This document shows, piece after piece, positions 52,701 through 63,062 of a DNA stretch of 64,000 bases; position 1 is the first letter of the stretch; each line of letters opens with the position of its first letter. Both the position numbers and the translations under genes were made by a program. The notes under the pieces were generated by a model. That model saw only the letters and a program-made list of their open reading frames with translations. It had not been told where the DNA came from and did not search any database. Location: assembly GCF_947507565.1 (NCBI RefSeq), contig NC_089187.1, positions 1,922,001-1,986,000 on the forward strand, given 5' to 3'. The DNA comes from Oscarella lobularis. Its lineage: Eukaryota; Porifera; Homoscleromorpha; Homosclerophorida; Oscarellidae.

Positions 52701-53529
52701 GGCCCCGACTACCGTTGAACGTTAAAACGTCCTAACTCATTAATTAGAATATAATTTCTGAAAAAAAATTCTAAGCAAATGGCACCGCTTGGAACCCGCT
52801 ATGAACGCCAGAGAACATCTGCGTCTCTTTGTAGCAGAGACCGAATCGACCCTCGGACGTGTTTTCGGTCCAAAGAAACGCCCCGTCTGTGCCTGCGCCA
52901 TCAGGTCGAACAGCCGTCGTAAGTAAGTTCGACATCCGCGCTGTTGACTGCGTACACGGCTTAGATTCCTATTTAATTATATACGACTCCTCCGCGAGTA
53001 CCGTTTCTTCTCGACAATGCTTCATCGCCGCGAAGTCCGAGAAGCTGACCAATGCATCCTGAATCACGTCCAACGGCGCGGTTGTCAAAAACGAGCGACG
53101 TGGGGAAACGTAGGCCAGCCACTCAACGCTAAGCTCCACTGTCCCAATGAGCCCGCTGCGGGCGGCACACGCGACAAAGCCGCGTTCAGTCACTCCCTCG
53201 GTCCACGTTGACAGAACCGTGTGATTTGGGGATGATGATCGGAGAAAGCCGACGCTGGCTTGGACGTGAACGGTCTCGGATGAGTGGAGACTTTGGAAAG
53301 GCGCTGGGAAGGTGACGTGGACGCACGCGTGGCCGCACGTCGACTTCGATAGCGTGAAGTCGTTGTGACCGAACATCGGGGAGCGACCTGGGAGGGACTG
53401 TATAGCCTAGGGGTGCGTGTTGGAAGCGCGAGCGTGTGTACCAAAACTGCTTGGGGCATTCTCAGGAAGGACTGACGGTAGGAGCACCCACAGGGCAATA
53501 GGGAGAAACGCTTGATACGCTTTGTCCAT
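49703..53529 (-). CDS. Secreted H-type-lectin-like / Kazal / C-type lectin / EGF mosaic protein
   Basis: The start ATG is at 53529 with signal peptide MDKAYQAFLPIALWVLLPSV. Well-supported exons: 53442-53529, one starting at 53387, ones near 52800-52930 and 52435-52720, a Kazal-type exon ending at 52045, 51441-51988, 51266-51388, 50947-51214, 50524-50893, 50332-50451, 50155-50275 and 49703-50088. The early exons carry repeats of a domain with CVHVTFPAPFQS, then VELSVEWLAYVS; the later ones VSLNWLVYQG and VSITWLAVAEE. I take these as H-type-lectin-like; the name is tentative. A Kazal/follistatin-like module (DPCAGVICDYFGVC, then CASNAVTYDNEC) lies between them. The C-terminal half is CTLD (WIGLHR, then WNDEQCG), two calcium-type EGFs and a second CTLD (WLGYND, WSDGSPDTF, WNDARCGN). 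Phases match from 51988 to the stop. Probably a secreted glycan-recognition protein. One exon join near 52,250-52,330 is unresolved. Confidence 0.72.
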
Positions 53530-54596
53530 CAGTAGCTTGTGAGATGAATGAACTGTGTCCCTTGGCTTTTTGACTGTGCTTATATGCACTTGCCGTTGTG
53601 CCTAAATGAATTATGATTCTTCCGTCTCTCGTCAATCGGCGTGGATTTGATTATCGTACGACGCGGAAACAGGTTGTCCGCAATGCGCCAATTACCGTAA
53701 CTTCCCGGGAACACTACTAAGTGCACCCGTTCATTTTGGAGCATCTCCGAACTTCTACAATCTAAAAAAAATTAAGAACGTCTCATAACGGAAAGAGAAG
53801 TTGATGTTTCACCGCTTCAGAAAAACAAAAGTAGCAAGTCCGGCATCATCCATAGAACTCCCGGTAAAAAGCCAGCTAATTAGCTAAGGTGCGGTGTAGA
53901 TTGCTGCATGGTTTCCATCTATGGTTTCAACCAGTCTGACTGTCTCATACTCAAGGCTAGCCGCCCCATACGTTGCCCACAACGCCGCGGCGTTGTTACG
54001 GTGCTCTACGATCGACCCTGTGTATATAACCCGTCTCGTTACGCTTATCCTAAATCGTACTTGCCCGTTTCATTTTCAGTAGATCTTACTCGCTTCCAAT
54101 GACCAAAATTGTAGTTGCGACGACTCTTTCGTTGATTTCACTGACAGATAGCCGTCAACTGATTCAGCTCAGCGAGTTGTGGGAGAAGACGGGGACGGGC
54201 GGGGCTGATTGAGAAGAAAAAAAGAGCCACTCGGGACGTCTGCGGCTGTCAAGTGATGTGAGCGGCTGTTTTCAACTCTTTCTGGCAAAAGAATCGGCTG
54301 TTAGGCGAACAGAATGAGCTTGGAAGAGCCTCTGGCATATTTAGATCCGGACCTTCGGTAGACAGTAGCTCCCGTATTCCGTTTCCGTTGCATTCTTGTT
54401 GTGCGGTCAATGCAGGCTTTTCCTGCATCCCTGGAAAGCCGTAATGCCGCTAGCGTCCGCGTTAAATACAAGTAGCTTCTTTCATAGTTCGAAAGCATTG
54501 TTTGAAGACGCTGATATGAAGAAAAAACAGAGCAAACAACGTGACACGCTGGAAACACGAGAATTTAGTTAATTACAAAAATACAAAAGTAGTTTC
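53530..54596. other. Intergenic spacer
   Basis: About 1.07 kb between the 5' end of the lectin gene and the 3' end of the sulfatase gene, both on the minus strand. The only open frame of any length (54301-54558, minus) has no recognisable domain. I see no real gene here. Confidence 0.5.
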
Positions 54597-56090
54597 TCAG
54601 TTCTTTTGAAAGATTTGGTAAAGTTGTTCACTTAGCTTCTTCACCAAGTCTGGCTCTTTGGAAGCAATATTCTCATTTTCAAATGCATCAAAATCATTTC
54701 CCGTGTCACCAACGTGAGAGTACAGCTCTACTCCCACCTGTTTATCCCACTCCGGTTTCAACTTCGTTCCATTCCACTTGACCCACTCCGTGTATCGATA
54801 ATCATCGGTTCTCATGCTGTACCCCATGTAATCAAATTTCTCTCTCGGCACTCCAGTGCACAAATCACTAGATGACTTTGCATTCAGACAACGGGGGTAC
54901 TGAGACAAAGTAACGTTCTTGATCACCCTCTCAGGATTATCAAAAAGAGTTGCCAGAGAAGAACCGTCTAAGTTTTCCTCACTAGCAGGAGGTAACCCCG
55001 CCAGTTCAACCAACGTAGGATACAAGTCAACCAACTCTGCAAACGCTTGCGTCGATTTCCCCATCGATTCCTTTTTCCACGGCGCGCGAATCATCATCGG
55101 GACTCGAGTCGCCAACTCGAAGTTCGTCTGCTTGCACCACTCGTTGTGTTCGCCCAATTGCCATCCGTGGTCGGCGTGAAACGAAACGATTGTGTCGTTG
55201 GCCAAGTCGAGAGTCTCCAGCTCGGCCAACACTTCACCGACTAAAGAGTCCATAAAACTCGTCGCTGCGTAGTAAGCCCGTCGAAGTGTCTGCTGCAAGT
55301 CGACAGGTAGAGGCACCGAGATATTATTGAAAAAATTAACATCTTTGAATCTTCCCTGTGGCATACACTGATACCATGCAACGGAAGGCATCGCTGTTGG
55401 CGGTAGACGATGAGCGGCCGGAGCAATGTCGGCACTCTGCGGATAATAGTGAAGAAATTCTTCAGGAAATCGCCACGGCAAGTGAGGCTTATGAAATCCT
55501 ATACCTAGAAAAAAAGGAAGTTTGTTCTTTGCGGCGTACCGAAGTCGTTCGCGAAGGATCGTCGACGAGTTAGCGTCGGCAAACGTGGGCGTCGGTTCGG
55601 AAGGAATGGCGCACCACGTATTATCTCGGCAACCGCTTGGTCGCGGATACTCAAAAGGAAACTTGTCCAAATCGGACCAAGAGGGCGGATCGTACTCTGG
55701 CGGAAGACGCGGATGATAAAGCTTTCCGACTCCCGACGAGAAATAGCCGTGATTTTTAAAGTACTGCGGCAATGACGACCAATTGAGACCGACGTTGGGC
55801 TCTCGAAAGTGATCGATGAAATTCCACGCTTTCGTCGTATCCGGTCGTCGGCCGGTCATAAAGGAGTTCCTCGACGGTCCGCAGACGGCTTGTTGGCAGT
55901 AGGCGCGCTCGAAAACCAGCGATTCTTTCGCAAGTTTGTCGATGTTGGGAGTATGAACGTATCCCTGACCGTACGCACCGAGATCAGGACGAAGATCGTC
56001 TACGACAATAAAAAGAACATTTTTCGTGTTAGCAGCACCAACAGCGGTGAAAACGATCTGAAATAAGACGATAACCAGAAAGGATCTCAT
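54597..56090 (-). CDS. IDS: Iduronate-2-sulfatase-like secreted/lysosomal sulfatase
   Basis: Single-exon, 497 residues. I chose the ATG at 56090 because a clean signal peptide (MRSFLVIVLFQIVFTAVGAA) starts there; the frame is open further upstream but that stretch lies inside the neighbouring gene. Metal-site VVDDLRPDLG follows. The formylglycine motif CGPSRNSFMTGRRPD has its Cys at residue 70 (C-x-P-S-R). Also present are GFHKPHLPWRFP, FHADHGWQLGEHNEW and YSMRTDDYRYTEWV, all in the order and wording of human IDS. Human IDS removes the 2-O-sulfate of iduronate in heparan and dermatan sulfate. Related invertebrate sulfatases can act on other sulfated sugars, so the exact substrate is open. Its start codon overlaps the stop of the upstream glycosidase-like gene. 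Confidence 0.9.
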   Translation of the reverse strand: MRSFLVIVLFQIVFTAVGAANTKNVLFIVVDDLRPDLGAYGQGYVHTPNIDKLAKESLVFERAYCQQAVCGPSRNSFMTGRRPDTTKAWNFIDHFREPNVGLNWSSLPQYFKNHGYFSSGVGKLYHPRLPPEYDPPSWSDLDKFPFEYPRPSGCRDNTWCAIPSEPTPTFADANSSTILRERLRYAAKNKLPFFLGIGFHKPHLPWRFPEEFLHYYPQSADIAPAAHRLPPTAMPSVAWYQCMPQGRFKDVNFFNNISVPLPVDLQQTLRRAYYAATSFMDSLVGEVLAELETLDLANDTIVSFHADHGWQLGEHNEWCKQTNFELATRVPMMIRAPWKKESMGKSTQAFAELVDLYPTLVELAGLPPASEENLDGSSLATLFDNPERVIKNVTLSQYPRCLNAKSSSDLCTGVPREKFDYMGYSMRTDDYRYTEWVKWNGTKLKPEWDKQVGVELYSHVGDTGNDFDAFENENIASKEPDLVKKLSEQLYQIFQKN

Positions 56091-57361
56091 AGTCCGTTCG
56101 CACGTGATATGGGAGCACTCCCACTCCTGTCTATAGGCTGGATCAGAGTCCAACCGTGACCCCAATGACAACCGTCAACAGATAACTCGTCGACAGGAGT
56201 GAGAAGATAGAGCGGAAAACCGTTCGAGTCCAAGTAGAGATCCGGTGCCTGTCTGCGTTTGAAGTAGCTAACGGTTCCGTCACTCCACGTCATATTCGTC
56301 TCCCAAGCGTAGTCCGGTAGAAGCGTCCACGCCAGTCCGTCGACGCTGTAGGCGTACGCTCCTCGAGTTTTGGGATAGGGCAACAGTTGACAGTGAACGA
56401 GCATGTGATAACCTCGTTTCGTTCTCCATATAAAGGGATCTTCGTTCGACATCGTTTGATTGGTGGGATTGACGAGAGATGACGGCCAGTCGGCGGGAGT
56501 TCTCCATCCAAACAACGGTTCTGTAGATCGAATCGTATACGGTCCCGACCAGTGAGGAGCAGTAACAATAGCAATCTTTTCCCTAGTATTCTCCGAATAT
56601 CGAGGAGGCTGTTCACACTGCACCCCTCTCACGGCCATGACAACGGAACCGTTCTGTGCAAACGTGACCGAGGGACAGTTCGTTTGACAAATCCAAGAGT
56701 GCCTGTCTTCCATTCCCGGCCACGGATTGAGAATGACCTTCTCTTTCCACGGTCCATATACGCTGGAACTCCACGCCATAGCCGTCACCTCGTGACTGAT
56801 ATCGTACAGGTGACACGCATCGGGCATTCCAACGCACGCTTTCGATAGCACGCCAGGAAAATCGCCACCGTCGTAGCTAATCATATAGATGAGCACCGTT
56901 CCATCTGGAGCTCGAATAGCGTGCGCTTCGTGGTGAAATGCAGGTAGGACGGTTTCGACGTATTTGAATGGGCCGGCCGGCGTTTCGCCTTCCAAACGAA
57001 CTATAGCCGTGTTGCATTCGTAATTATCCGATTCGTCGAATGGGGGCGTGGTGAACGGTTTCGCCGTGACGAAGGCGTGATAGGTGCCGTTTTCGTAGAT
57101 GATGTCGCCGCCCCACGTCGGCATTGTGGCGTTGAAGTATCCGTGCGGTTCGGCGCGACTCGGCGGACGAAGTTTGAGGTGGTTGCATCGGTCTCCCGTC
57201 CAGCCGGGATCGCACGCGCAGCGTCCACTCGTGCAGACGCCGTTTAGAGAGCAATCTGTTTCGCTTCCTTCTTTGCAGCTCGCTGCTGCTGCGTAAAGTA
57301 GTGCTGCAAGATAGAAAAGGTGAACGTAGGCGCTACTATTGGACATTGAGATTTCGAACAC
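56087..57361 (-). CDS. EGF + five-bladed beta-propeller (GH43-like) secreted protein
   Basis: Single-exon, 424 residues, or 419 if the second Met is used (SNSSAYVHLFYLAALLYAAA is a good signal peptide). An EGF module follows (CSLNGVCTSGRCACDPGWTG). The rest has the grammar of glycoside hydrolase family 43 or related five-bladed propellers: WGGDIIYENGTYHAFVT, HEAHAIRAPDGTVLIY, AMAWSSSVYGPW, SNEDPFIWRTKRGYHMLVH and YAYSVDGLAWTL. Repeated acidic residues in blade starts could form the active site, but I cannot assign a catalytic triad. Substrate is unknown; the overlapping sulfatase downstream suggests a sulfated glycan. The stop codon TGA (56089-56087) overlaps the sulfatase ATG by two bases (ATGA). 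Confidence 0.75.
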   Translation of the reverse strand: MFEISMSNSSAYVHLFYLAALLYAAAASCKEGSETDCSLNGVCTSGRCACDPGWTGDRCNHLKLRPPSRAEPHGYFNATMPTWGGDIIYENGTYHAFVTAKPFTTPPFDESDNYECNTAIVRLEGETPAGPFKYVETVLPAFHHEAHAIRAPDGTVLIYMISYDGGDFPGVLSKACVGMPDACHLYDISHEVTAMAWSSSVYGPWKEKVILNPWPGMEDRHSWICQTNCPSVTFAQNGSVVMAVRGVQCEQPPRYSENTREKIAIVTAPHWSGPYTIRSTEPLFGWRTPADWPSSLVNPTNQTMSNEDPFIWRTKRGYHMLVHCQLLPYPKTRGAYAYSVDGLAWTLLPDYAWETNMTWSDGTVSYFKRRQAPDLYLDSNGFPLYLLTPVDELSVDGCHWGHGWTLIQPIDRSGSAPISRANGL

Positions 57362-57850
57362 CCCGTATTAAAAATGCTATTCCTTGTTTCCCTGGGCGCC
57401 AACGAAGCCCTTTTCGGGCATCCGTTGTGTATCGTCACATTCCAAGCTCTCCGACGCAGTCCAGTCTTAACGAAAACGCTCGGACGCGTCTCAAACCTCT
57501 CTTATTCGAAATCTCTTTGTCTATGACAAGTGCACAGACACAGAAATGCGTTATTAGGGTCGAAAACGGTACGTACAGTCCACATCCGCACCAAATGGAA
57601 AAAAGAGAGGGAAAGTCCGTAAATCTTGCCTTGGGACCTACTTTCGCTGTGTCCGTCTCTGACGACTAGCTTTTCCTAAACTGCACGAAAAAAGCTCAGC
57701 ATGAAATTTTTCGTTGCAGTTGCAGCAGACGACTTTATCTACTATAACTTGTTTATTATAATAGGAAGTTAATCTCTGACGTCATTTCCGACTGCATAGC
57801 TGGATGCGTACAGTGTTTATTTGAGCTCGAACGACGGGAAGCTAAGCGCC
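57362..57850. other. Short divergent spacer / shared promoter region
   Basis: About 490 bp between the 5' end of the glycosidase-like gene (minus) and the transporter gene (plus). No coding feature is seen. It probably contains both promoters, allowing co-regulation. Confidence 0.5.
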
Positions 57851-60323
57851 ATGAACCGTACTGCGCTCACCTCGACAAAGGACCGTTTCAAGCAAGAGAA
57901 CCGGCGAGTCGTACTCGTCTTGTTCACAATTCTGGTGACGTATGATCATTGATCCAAAGAGAAGCGAACTAATGTCATTGTCATAGATAGCGTGCGGTTC
58001 GACAGTGTCAGTGGTGTTTCCCTTTCTTCCTTGGATGGTTAGAGTAAGCTGAAACAGGTCCCCTTTCCTTATCTGGTTTTACATTGACGACCTGTGTGTA
58101 GATGTTTAAAATCAACGGCGAATTCGTCCAAGAAGAAGATACAGGTACGTGGAGATCGAATCGTTGCTTGGTCACGGGATAACGTTCGCCGTGCCACTGC
58201 ACCTACACCTACAATTACTAGTCCCCGCAAGTGGGCGTGACCAAGGAATTTTTTATTTTAGAAAAAGAAACTCCATCTTTGATTTAACGTTTATTCGCTC
58301 ACGCGCCTCTTCTATGAACTGCTGTATCATCTTTTTTTTTTCTAGGATACTATGCTGGGCTCGTGGCTTCTGTTTATTTTCTTGGGCTTTTCTTGGGATG
58401 GTAAGAGCATAGTACTCTAATAAACCCAAACGAGTGCTCAACTTCTCTAGCTACTACTGGGGCACCCTGGCGGATAAGAGAGGACGTCGGGTGACTATTC
58501 TTATCAGTGGGGGCACACTGACTATCTTCACCTTCCTCTTTGCATTCACCAACACGAATTTGGGCTTGGCTTGGGCGATCGTAACGAGAGTGCTAAGTGG
58601 AGCAAGCAACGGTATGGAAAATAATTGAAGTTAATTAACTTGAAACCCCAGTCTTCTATTTTTTAAAATTCAACTCAAAAATTCCCAAGGCTCCCTGACA
58701 TATAAATGCCTGCCCTTGAAAATGTTTGCGTGTTCATTCTACTGCTAATTTTTGGCTTCTTTTAGGTGTACTGAGTGTATCCAAAGCGTGCATAGCCGAC
58801 GTCTCAGATGACGATAACCAGGCGAAAAGATTGGCTTATGTAACGACGGCCTGGGGCGTGGGACTTCTGATCGGACCGGCCATTGGCGGGCTCTTGGCTG
58901 AACCGGTTCGGCAGTACCCTGGCGTTTTCCCCGAAGGTGAGTAAAATGGATTATAATAAATACATCAATTATCACAATACTTGGTAGGATTCCTCGAAAC
59001 GTTTCCTTATTTTCTGTCATCGGCTGCGTCTGTTTTTCTACTCCTAATTGGTCTCGTTATAATTTATTTCTTTTTGCCTGAGACGAGGTACATGAGGAGC
59101 ATCATCAGTAGATCTGTTCTTAAGAGTTACGTATTAGAGACTCTTATTTGTTTGACAAGGAGAGCAAAGCTGCGCTCTATACTGATAAAAATGCTGATAA
59201 AGCTCCAGTAACTATAGACGAACTCGCTGAACCAATGGTGGCGTTTTCAGTGGAGTCCAATGACGTCGAGATTAAATTTTCACCCACGGAAAAGCAAGAA
59301 GAACTAGACAGATTCAATGACCAAGTAGCAAAGACAACCGTGTGGAATCTGCTAAAGTAACAGGAGAATCAAATTGTGCCCACACCCTAGCGTGAATACG
59401 TGCCGTTTTTATAGAGTGAAGGAAACAAAATTAGCTGTTGCTACCTACTGCATGTTCGCCTTTTCCGTGGTTGGTTCGGACGAACTGGCGAGCCTGTGGA
59501 TGGCAACGAAGAAATATAGAGGTCAGCCTCAGACTTAGAGGGAAACAATCTATATTTAAAGTCTAACGTAGTTTATTAGGGGGTCTTGGTTTCAGTGAAA
59601 AAGACATTGGACTTTTTCAAGCAGTTTTAGCTTGCGTAACCGTTCCTCTTCAAATTCACCTCACACATAAAGTAAAAAGAAAGAGATTAGCGTAATCTAA
59701 GCTGAACGTCGTTCTTTTCCAGCTGGAAAACAAACTGGGCTCTCTGACGGTAAGATCATTTGTTGACAATAAATGGAATATCCATTTTGACCACGTGTTA
59801 GCAGACGTTTTACGTTACATGCATTGCCTGTGTGTTCTTTATGGCGTTTCAACCTGTAGTATCTTCGATAGAAAGGCAAGTTCATGATTCTGAGATCCTC
59901 CTCCGCGTCTCTATATCTCCACGTTAGTCGTATTCCTCTATGGATAGTCCTCTTCATTACTCTTTTCATGATGAGATTATCTATCAACGTCGCCTATGTC
60001 ATGATAGCAATATTTATCAACAATTCTGTACCGAAACGTCAAGCCGGTGCCATCAATGGCCTTGCCGTTTCACTAGCGGCCGTCACCAGGCAACGTCACA
60101 ATATTATTGACCGGATCTTGCCTTCATAACCTCTTCTTTTAGGTCGGTCGCTCCGTCTGTTGGAGGCTCACTTTTTGCTTGGTCTATCAGAGGGGGAAAG
60201 GGCCATATAGAATTTCTTCTTGATTATCATTTGGTTTTTTATTTTATTTCTACCGTGTTCCTCATTTCGCTGCTTCTCTCGGTATACCTTCCGAGCAAAT
60301 TGCAGAAGCAGAAGCGGGAATAA
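57851..60323 (+). CDS. ZIFL-like major facilitator superfamily transporter
   Basis: A complete gene of 510 residues in 14 exons: 57851-57934, 57987-58043, 58102-58144, 58346-58400, 58451-58611, 58766-58936, 58988-59087, 59138-59356, 59415-59521, 59580-59671, 59723-59749, 59802-59875, 59928-60089 and 60143-60323. Every junction keeps phase. Motifs match the ZINC INDUCED FACILITATOR-like branch: GYYAGLVASVYFLG, YYWGTLADKRGRR (MFS motif A), AYVTTAWGVGLLIGPAIGGL, FFLPETR, ending with VPKRQAGAINGLAVSL and SVAPSVGGSLFAWS. Twelve membrane helices are expected, with a central loop of about 80 residues encoded by exon 8. Relatives export organic ions or siderophore-like compounds and metals in plants and fungi; the animal substrate is unknown. 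Exon 11 is only 27 nt. Introns 12 and 13 have GC donors. Confidence 0.9.
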
Positions 60324-60566
60324 CATTCTTATCTAAATTAAGTATATTACAGTACTTATACTCTACGCAATTTGAGAGTAACACCGCTAGAGGTTTTCGA
60401 AACAAATTTAGTAGATTTTACCTTTCGTCGTTTTCATAATACACGAGTGGAATTCAATTAATTAAATCTGGCATGACGCAAGTATCGTTCGTCAGCGGAT
60501 ATTGCGGTGAACGTGCAGCCTAAGACAAGCGCTCGCGTCTACGTCTACTGCTTTTGGATGCTGACG
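60324..60566. other. Short spacer before the fibrinogen-like gene
   Basis: About 240 bp holding the 3' UTR of the transporter gene and probably the promoter of the next gene. AT-rich, with no clear TATA box. Confidence 0.4.
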
Positions 60567-61802
60567 ATGAAACGTCTTCTATTTGTTCTCTTTCTACAAA
60601 CACTCTGTATTGACATTATTTCTCCTACGGCAGACTCAACTGGGGAACCAGAACTGTCTGTCGACAATCAAAGTAACCTAATTCTAAACGCAGGAACTGG
60701 GTCGATTATTATGAAATACGCCGGCGGTACGACAGCAACGGTGGATCAAGTTAAAACGAAACTTGACGAGCTCACGCAATCGAACAATGACCTCCGGGAG
60801 AAACTTTCCCACGCCCAAAACGCAAGCCAAGTCCTCGACAATAAGATACAGCGTTTCATTGCTTGTCAAGCGACGAGCCAAGGCTACAACACGTCGACAG
60901 ACGAGTGCGTGCCGCTCGTACCCCAATGCTCTCGCGAAGGCGAAACGCTCGAGTTCCACGGAGGCTTGAACCGCTACATATGCTCGAGCTTCCTAATCGA
61001 CACAATCAATAACATGAAGACGAATATAAATATGTTGCTAAGAGGGCCGACGTCGATTATAGGAGACGTCTCGTCGATGCCGGGACGAACGTGCCGCGAT
61101 ATCAAGGAAGTGCGCCCGCGAGCACTGAGCGGGGTCTACTGGATCTCCCAAAGCCCAAACGGCTCATATCCCTATCGAGTCTACTGTGACATGTTGACTG
61201 ATGGAGGAGGGTGGACTCTAGTGACCATCGTAAAGGGGACAAGAGCGACGTACGAGAGAAAGTATCCCATCAACGGAATGAACGAGGATAAATTGCTCGC
61301 AGATCGAACGGACGAGTGGGCGAGTTTGAGTAAAGCGAAGCTCAATGCCATATTCGACGCGCGAAACGATTCGATTATGCGCGTCTACGTATCGGCGTTT
61401 ACGAGCGTGCACACGGGAGACACGTCGCGTTTTCCTCGCACTTACTACATTCGAAAGTTGAAGTACAAGGAACGTTTCGATGCGTTTGTGTCGATTCGTT
61501 TCGTTCCCGAGTGGGGAGACAAGACGAAAGACGAGTACAAAATCAATTACGATCGACAGGGTCGCGTTCATCCGTACGATCCGGATGCGCACGATTTTCC
61601 CGATTCCGGGAAGGCGATGAATCACTGGGAGGATCACGTGGTTATAATCAAGGGGAAAAAGTATTCGACCAGTCGACACGGCATCGTCGGAGATATCTAT
61701 AGCAATTGCGAATGGTTGTACAAATTTCACGTCAGTGGAACGGCAACCGCTTTGAATTGTCTCTCCACTCAGGACGTTTATGGAAAGATCTGGATCAAAT
61801 AA
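60567..61802 (+). CDS. Secreted coiled-coil / fibrinogen-like (FReD, intelectin-type N-half) protein
   Basis: Intronless, 411 residues from the ATG at 60567, chosen because MKRLLFVLFLQTLCIDIISP is a signal peptide; the frame also offers an ATG at 60558 and one at 60507. Residues about 45-110 form a heptad-like helix (VDQVKTKLDELTQSNNDLRE). A short Cys-bearing linker follows, and from about residue 195 a fibrinogen-related domain start: GRTCRDIKEVRPRALSGVYW, then YRVYCDMLTDGGGWTLV. The second half is diverged and lacks the usual calcium and P-site motifs, ending DVYGKIWIK. Members act as secreted lectins or matrix proteins; the coiled coil implies oligomers. The role here is inferred to be glycan or pattern recognition. 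Confidence 0.8.
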   Translation: MKRLLFVLFLQTLCIDIISPTADSTGEPELSVDNQSNLILNAGTGSIIMKYAGGTTATVDQVKTKLDELTQSNNDLREKLSHAQNASQVLDNKIQRFIACQATSQGYNTSTDECVPLVPQCSREGETLEFHGGLNRYICSSFLIDTINNMKTNINMLLRGPTSIIGDVSSMPGRTCRDIKEVRPRALSGVYWISQSPNGSYPYRVYCDMLTDGGGWTLVTIVKGTRATYERKYPINGMNEDKLLADRTDEWASLSKAKLNAIFDARNDSIMRVYVSAFTSVHTGDTSRFPRTYYIRKLKYKERFDAFVSIRFVPEWGDKTKDEYKINYDRQGRVHPYDPDAHDFPDSGKAMNHWEDHVVIIKGKKYSTSRHGIVGDIYSNCEWLYKFHVSGTATALNCLSTQDVYGKIWIK

Positions 61803-61980
61803 CAAAGCACGTTTTTTTTTGGACACTGAACTGCTCCCTTCTGTAGCTCACTCGATGTTTTCTCTCTTAGAATATTTCAGTCTTAACGTTTGGAGCCCAC
61901 GCGTGCATCAGGCAATCAAGCAAAGCCGTACTTCAAATTACTTAGATAGCATGACTACGCGAATTTGCTAGTACCGGTAG

Positions 61981-62016
61981 TACCACGGATCTTAGTTTCC
62001 TCTAAGATCCGTGGTA
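61981..62016. repeat. 36-bp perfect hairpin (15-bp stems, 6-nt loop)
   Basis: The left stem is TACCACGGATCTTAG, the loop TTTCCT, and the right stem the exact reverse complement. It sits about 180 bp after the stop of the fibrinogen-like gene. It may be a structured 3' UTR element or the remains of an inverted-repeat element. Confidence 0.8.
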
Positions 62017-62496
62017 GTGCATTGCGGCTTTCCATGGAACAAGGAGGCCTAAAACTATCATTTGGCGATACGCACCTGCTCGACCGTCGTCTAAAGACAC
62101 CTAGCTCCTCGCTCGAATGCAGGAAAGGCCGGAGAAGGGAACTGGATCAAGGGGAGATATCCAACGCACCAGATTGCTCCGGAAAGTCGATTGCTGCTAA
62201 TTTCTACATAAGAAAGACACCGTAGCTCACTTTTGGTTACTCTGCAATGCCCTCTAGCGCGGGAACACGGGTACATCGGGGGCCCTTACGAGGCAACAGT
62301 TGTTCAGATCAAAGGTGAAACCAGTATACATCTCGCTGCGCCGGTGCGAGAAGTAAGAGATGTTGTCTTTCACGAAAATTCTTTGTTTTCTACAGAATAT
62401 CAACCAGTTTAATCCGGGGCATTGAATATCGCTTGAGCATGCTAGTCTTTCTCTACAATCAGTGCTAATAGGTTGTGGCTATAAGAAAAGTGCGAC

Positions 62497-62640
62497 GTGG
62501 GAATAGCAGAGGGGCTCTCCTCTGATGTGACATGGCGGACATTCTTTGGGCTTGAATTAGTGGACAAAGAATATTACCGTACTGTATTGTCGAGCTATCC
62601 TAAATCTAACTGCGTCGTCCGACGGCGTCAAAATTGTACT
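62497..62640 (+). pseudogene. Decayed fragment of a fibronectin-III-like repeat (copy 1)
   Basis: Similar to 33537-33690 in the 19th repeat of the plus-strand repeat gene. It keeps the coding sense of GLELVDKEYY and the later block TAACTGCGTCGTCxGACGG followed by the GVKI codons. A short deletion and frameshift break it in the middle. No start, splice sites or flanking repeats are present. Confidence 0.75.
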
Positions 62641-63062
62641 GTGAACAGAGTGATTATCTTTACCAGAGATATGTATGGTCATTGTGCTGTGCAGCAGGAG
62701 TTTTCTGCTTGAAGCTGTAGAACCATGTGCATATTTTGTACAATTAGAATAGGAGTGTTGCGTGCTGTAGATTTACTGCACTGTACAAGACAGAAAAATA
62801 TGTATTGCAAAGGGAAGCACCGTTGATCTGTGCAAAGGCGGTGAAGCTTAACTCCTAATCCACCCGTGAAGGCTCAACTGACACTTTGCGATATAACAAG
62901 ACTAGTTTATAGAAACTTCCACAGATGAAAATGTAAAACATACAAAACAGCCTCTAACACATAATAGCAGGTAAAAAGATACCTAGGTTGTGCAGTGTTG
63001 ATTATCTCTCCGTGAAGAGAGGCTGTGCTAAAAGAAAGTGAAGGCTAGTACGACACATGCGA

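Noticed and set aside
56091-56171. Upstream extension of the sulfatase frame with an earlier Met
   Set aside because: The extension lies inside the coding region of the upstream gene, and the signal peptide starts exactly at the ATG at 56090.
60090-60099. GT donor (AACGTCAC) as an alternative to the GC donor after transporter exon 13
   Set aside because: It gives the wrong phase for exon 14 and destroys the conserved SVAPSVGG motif.
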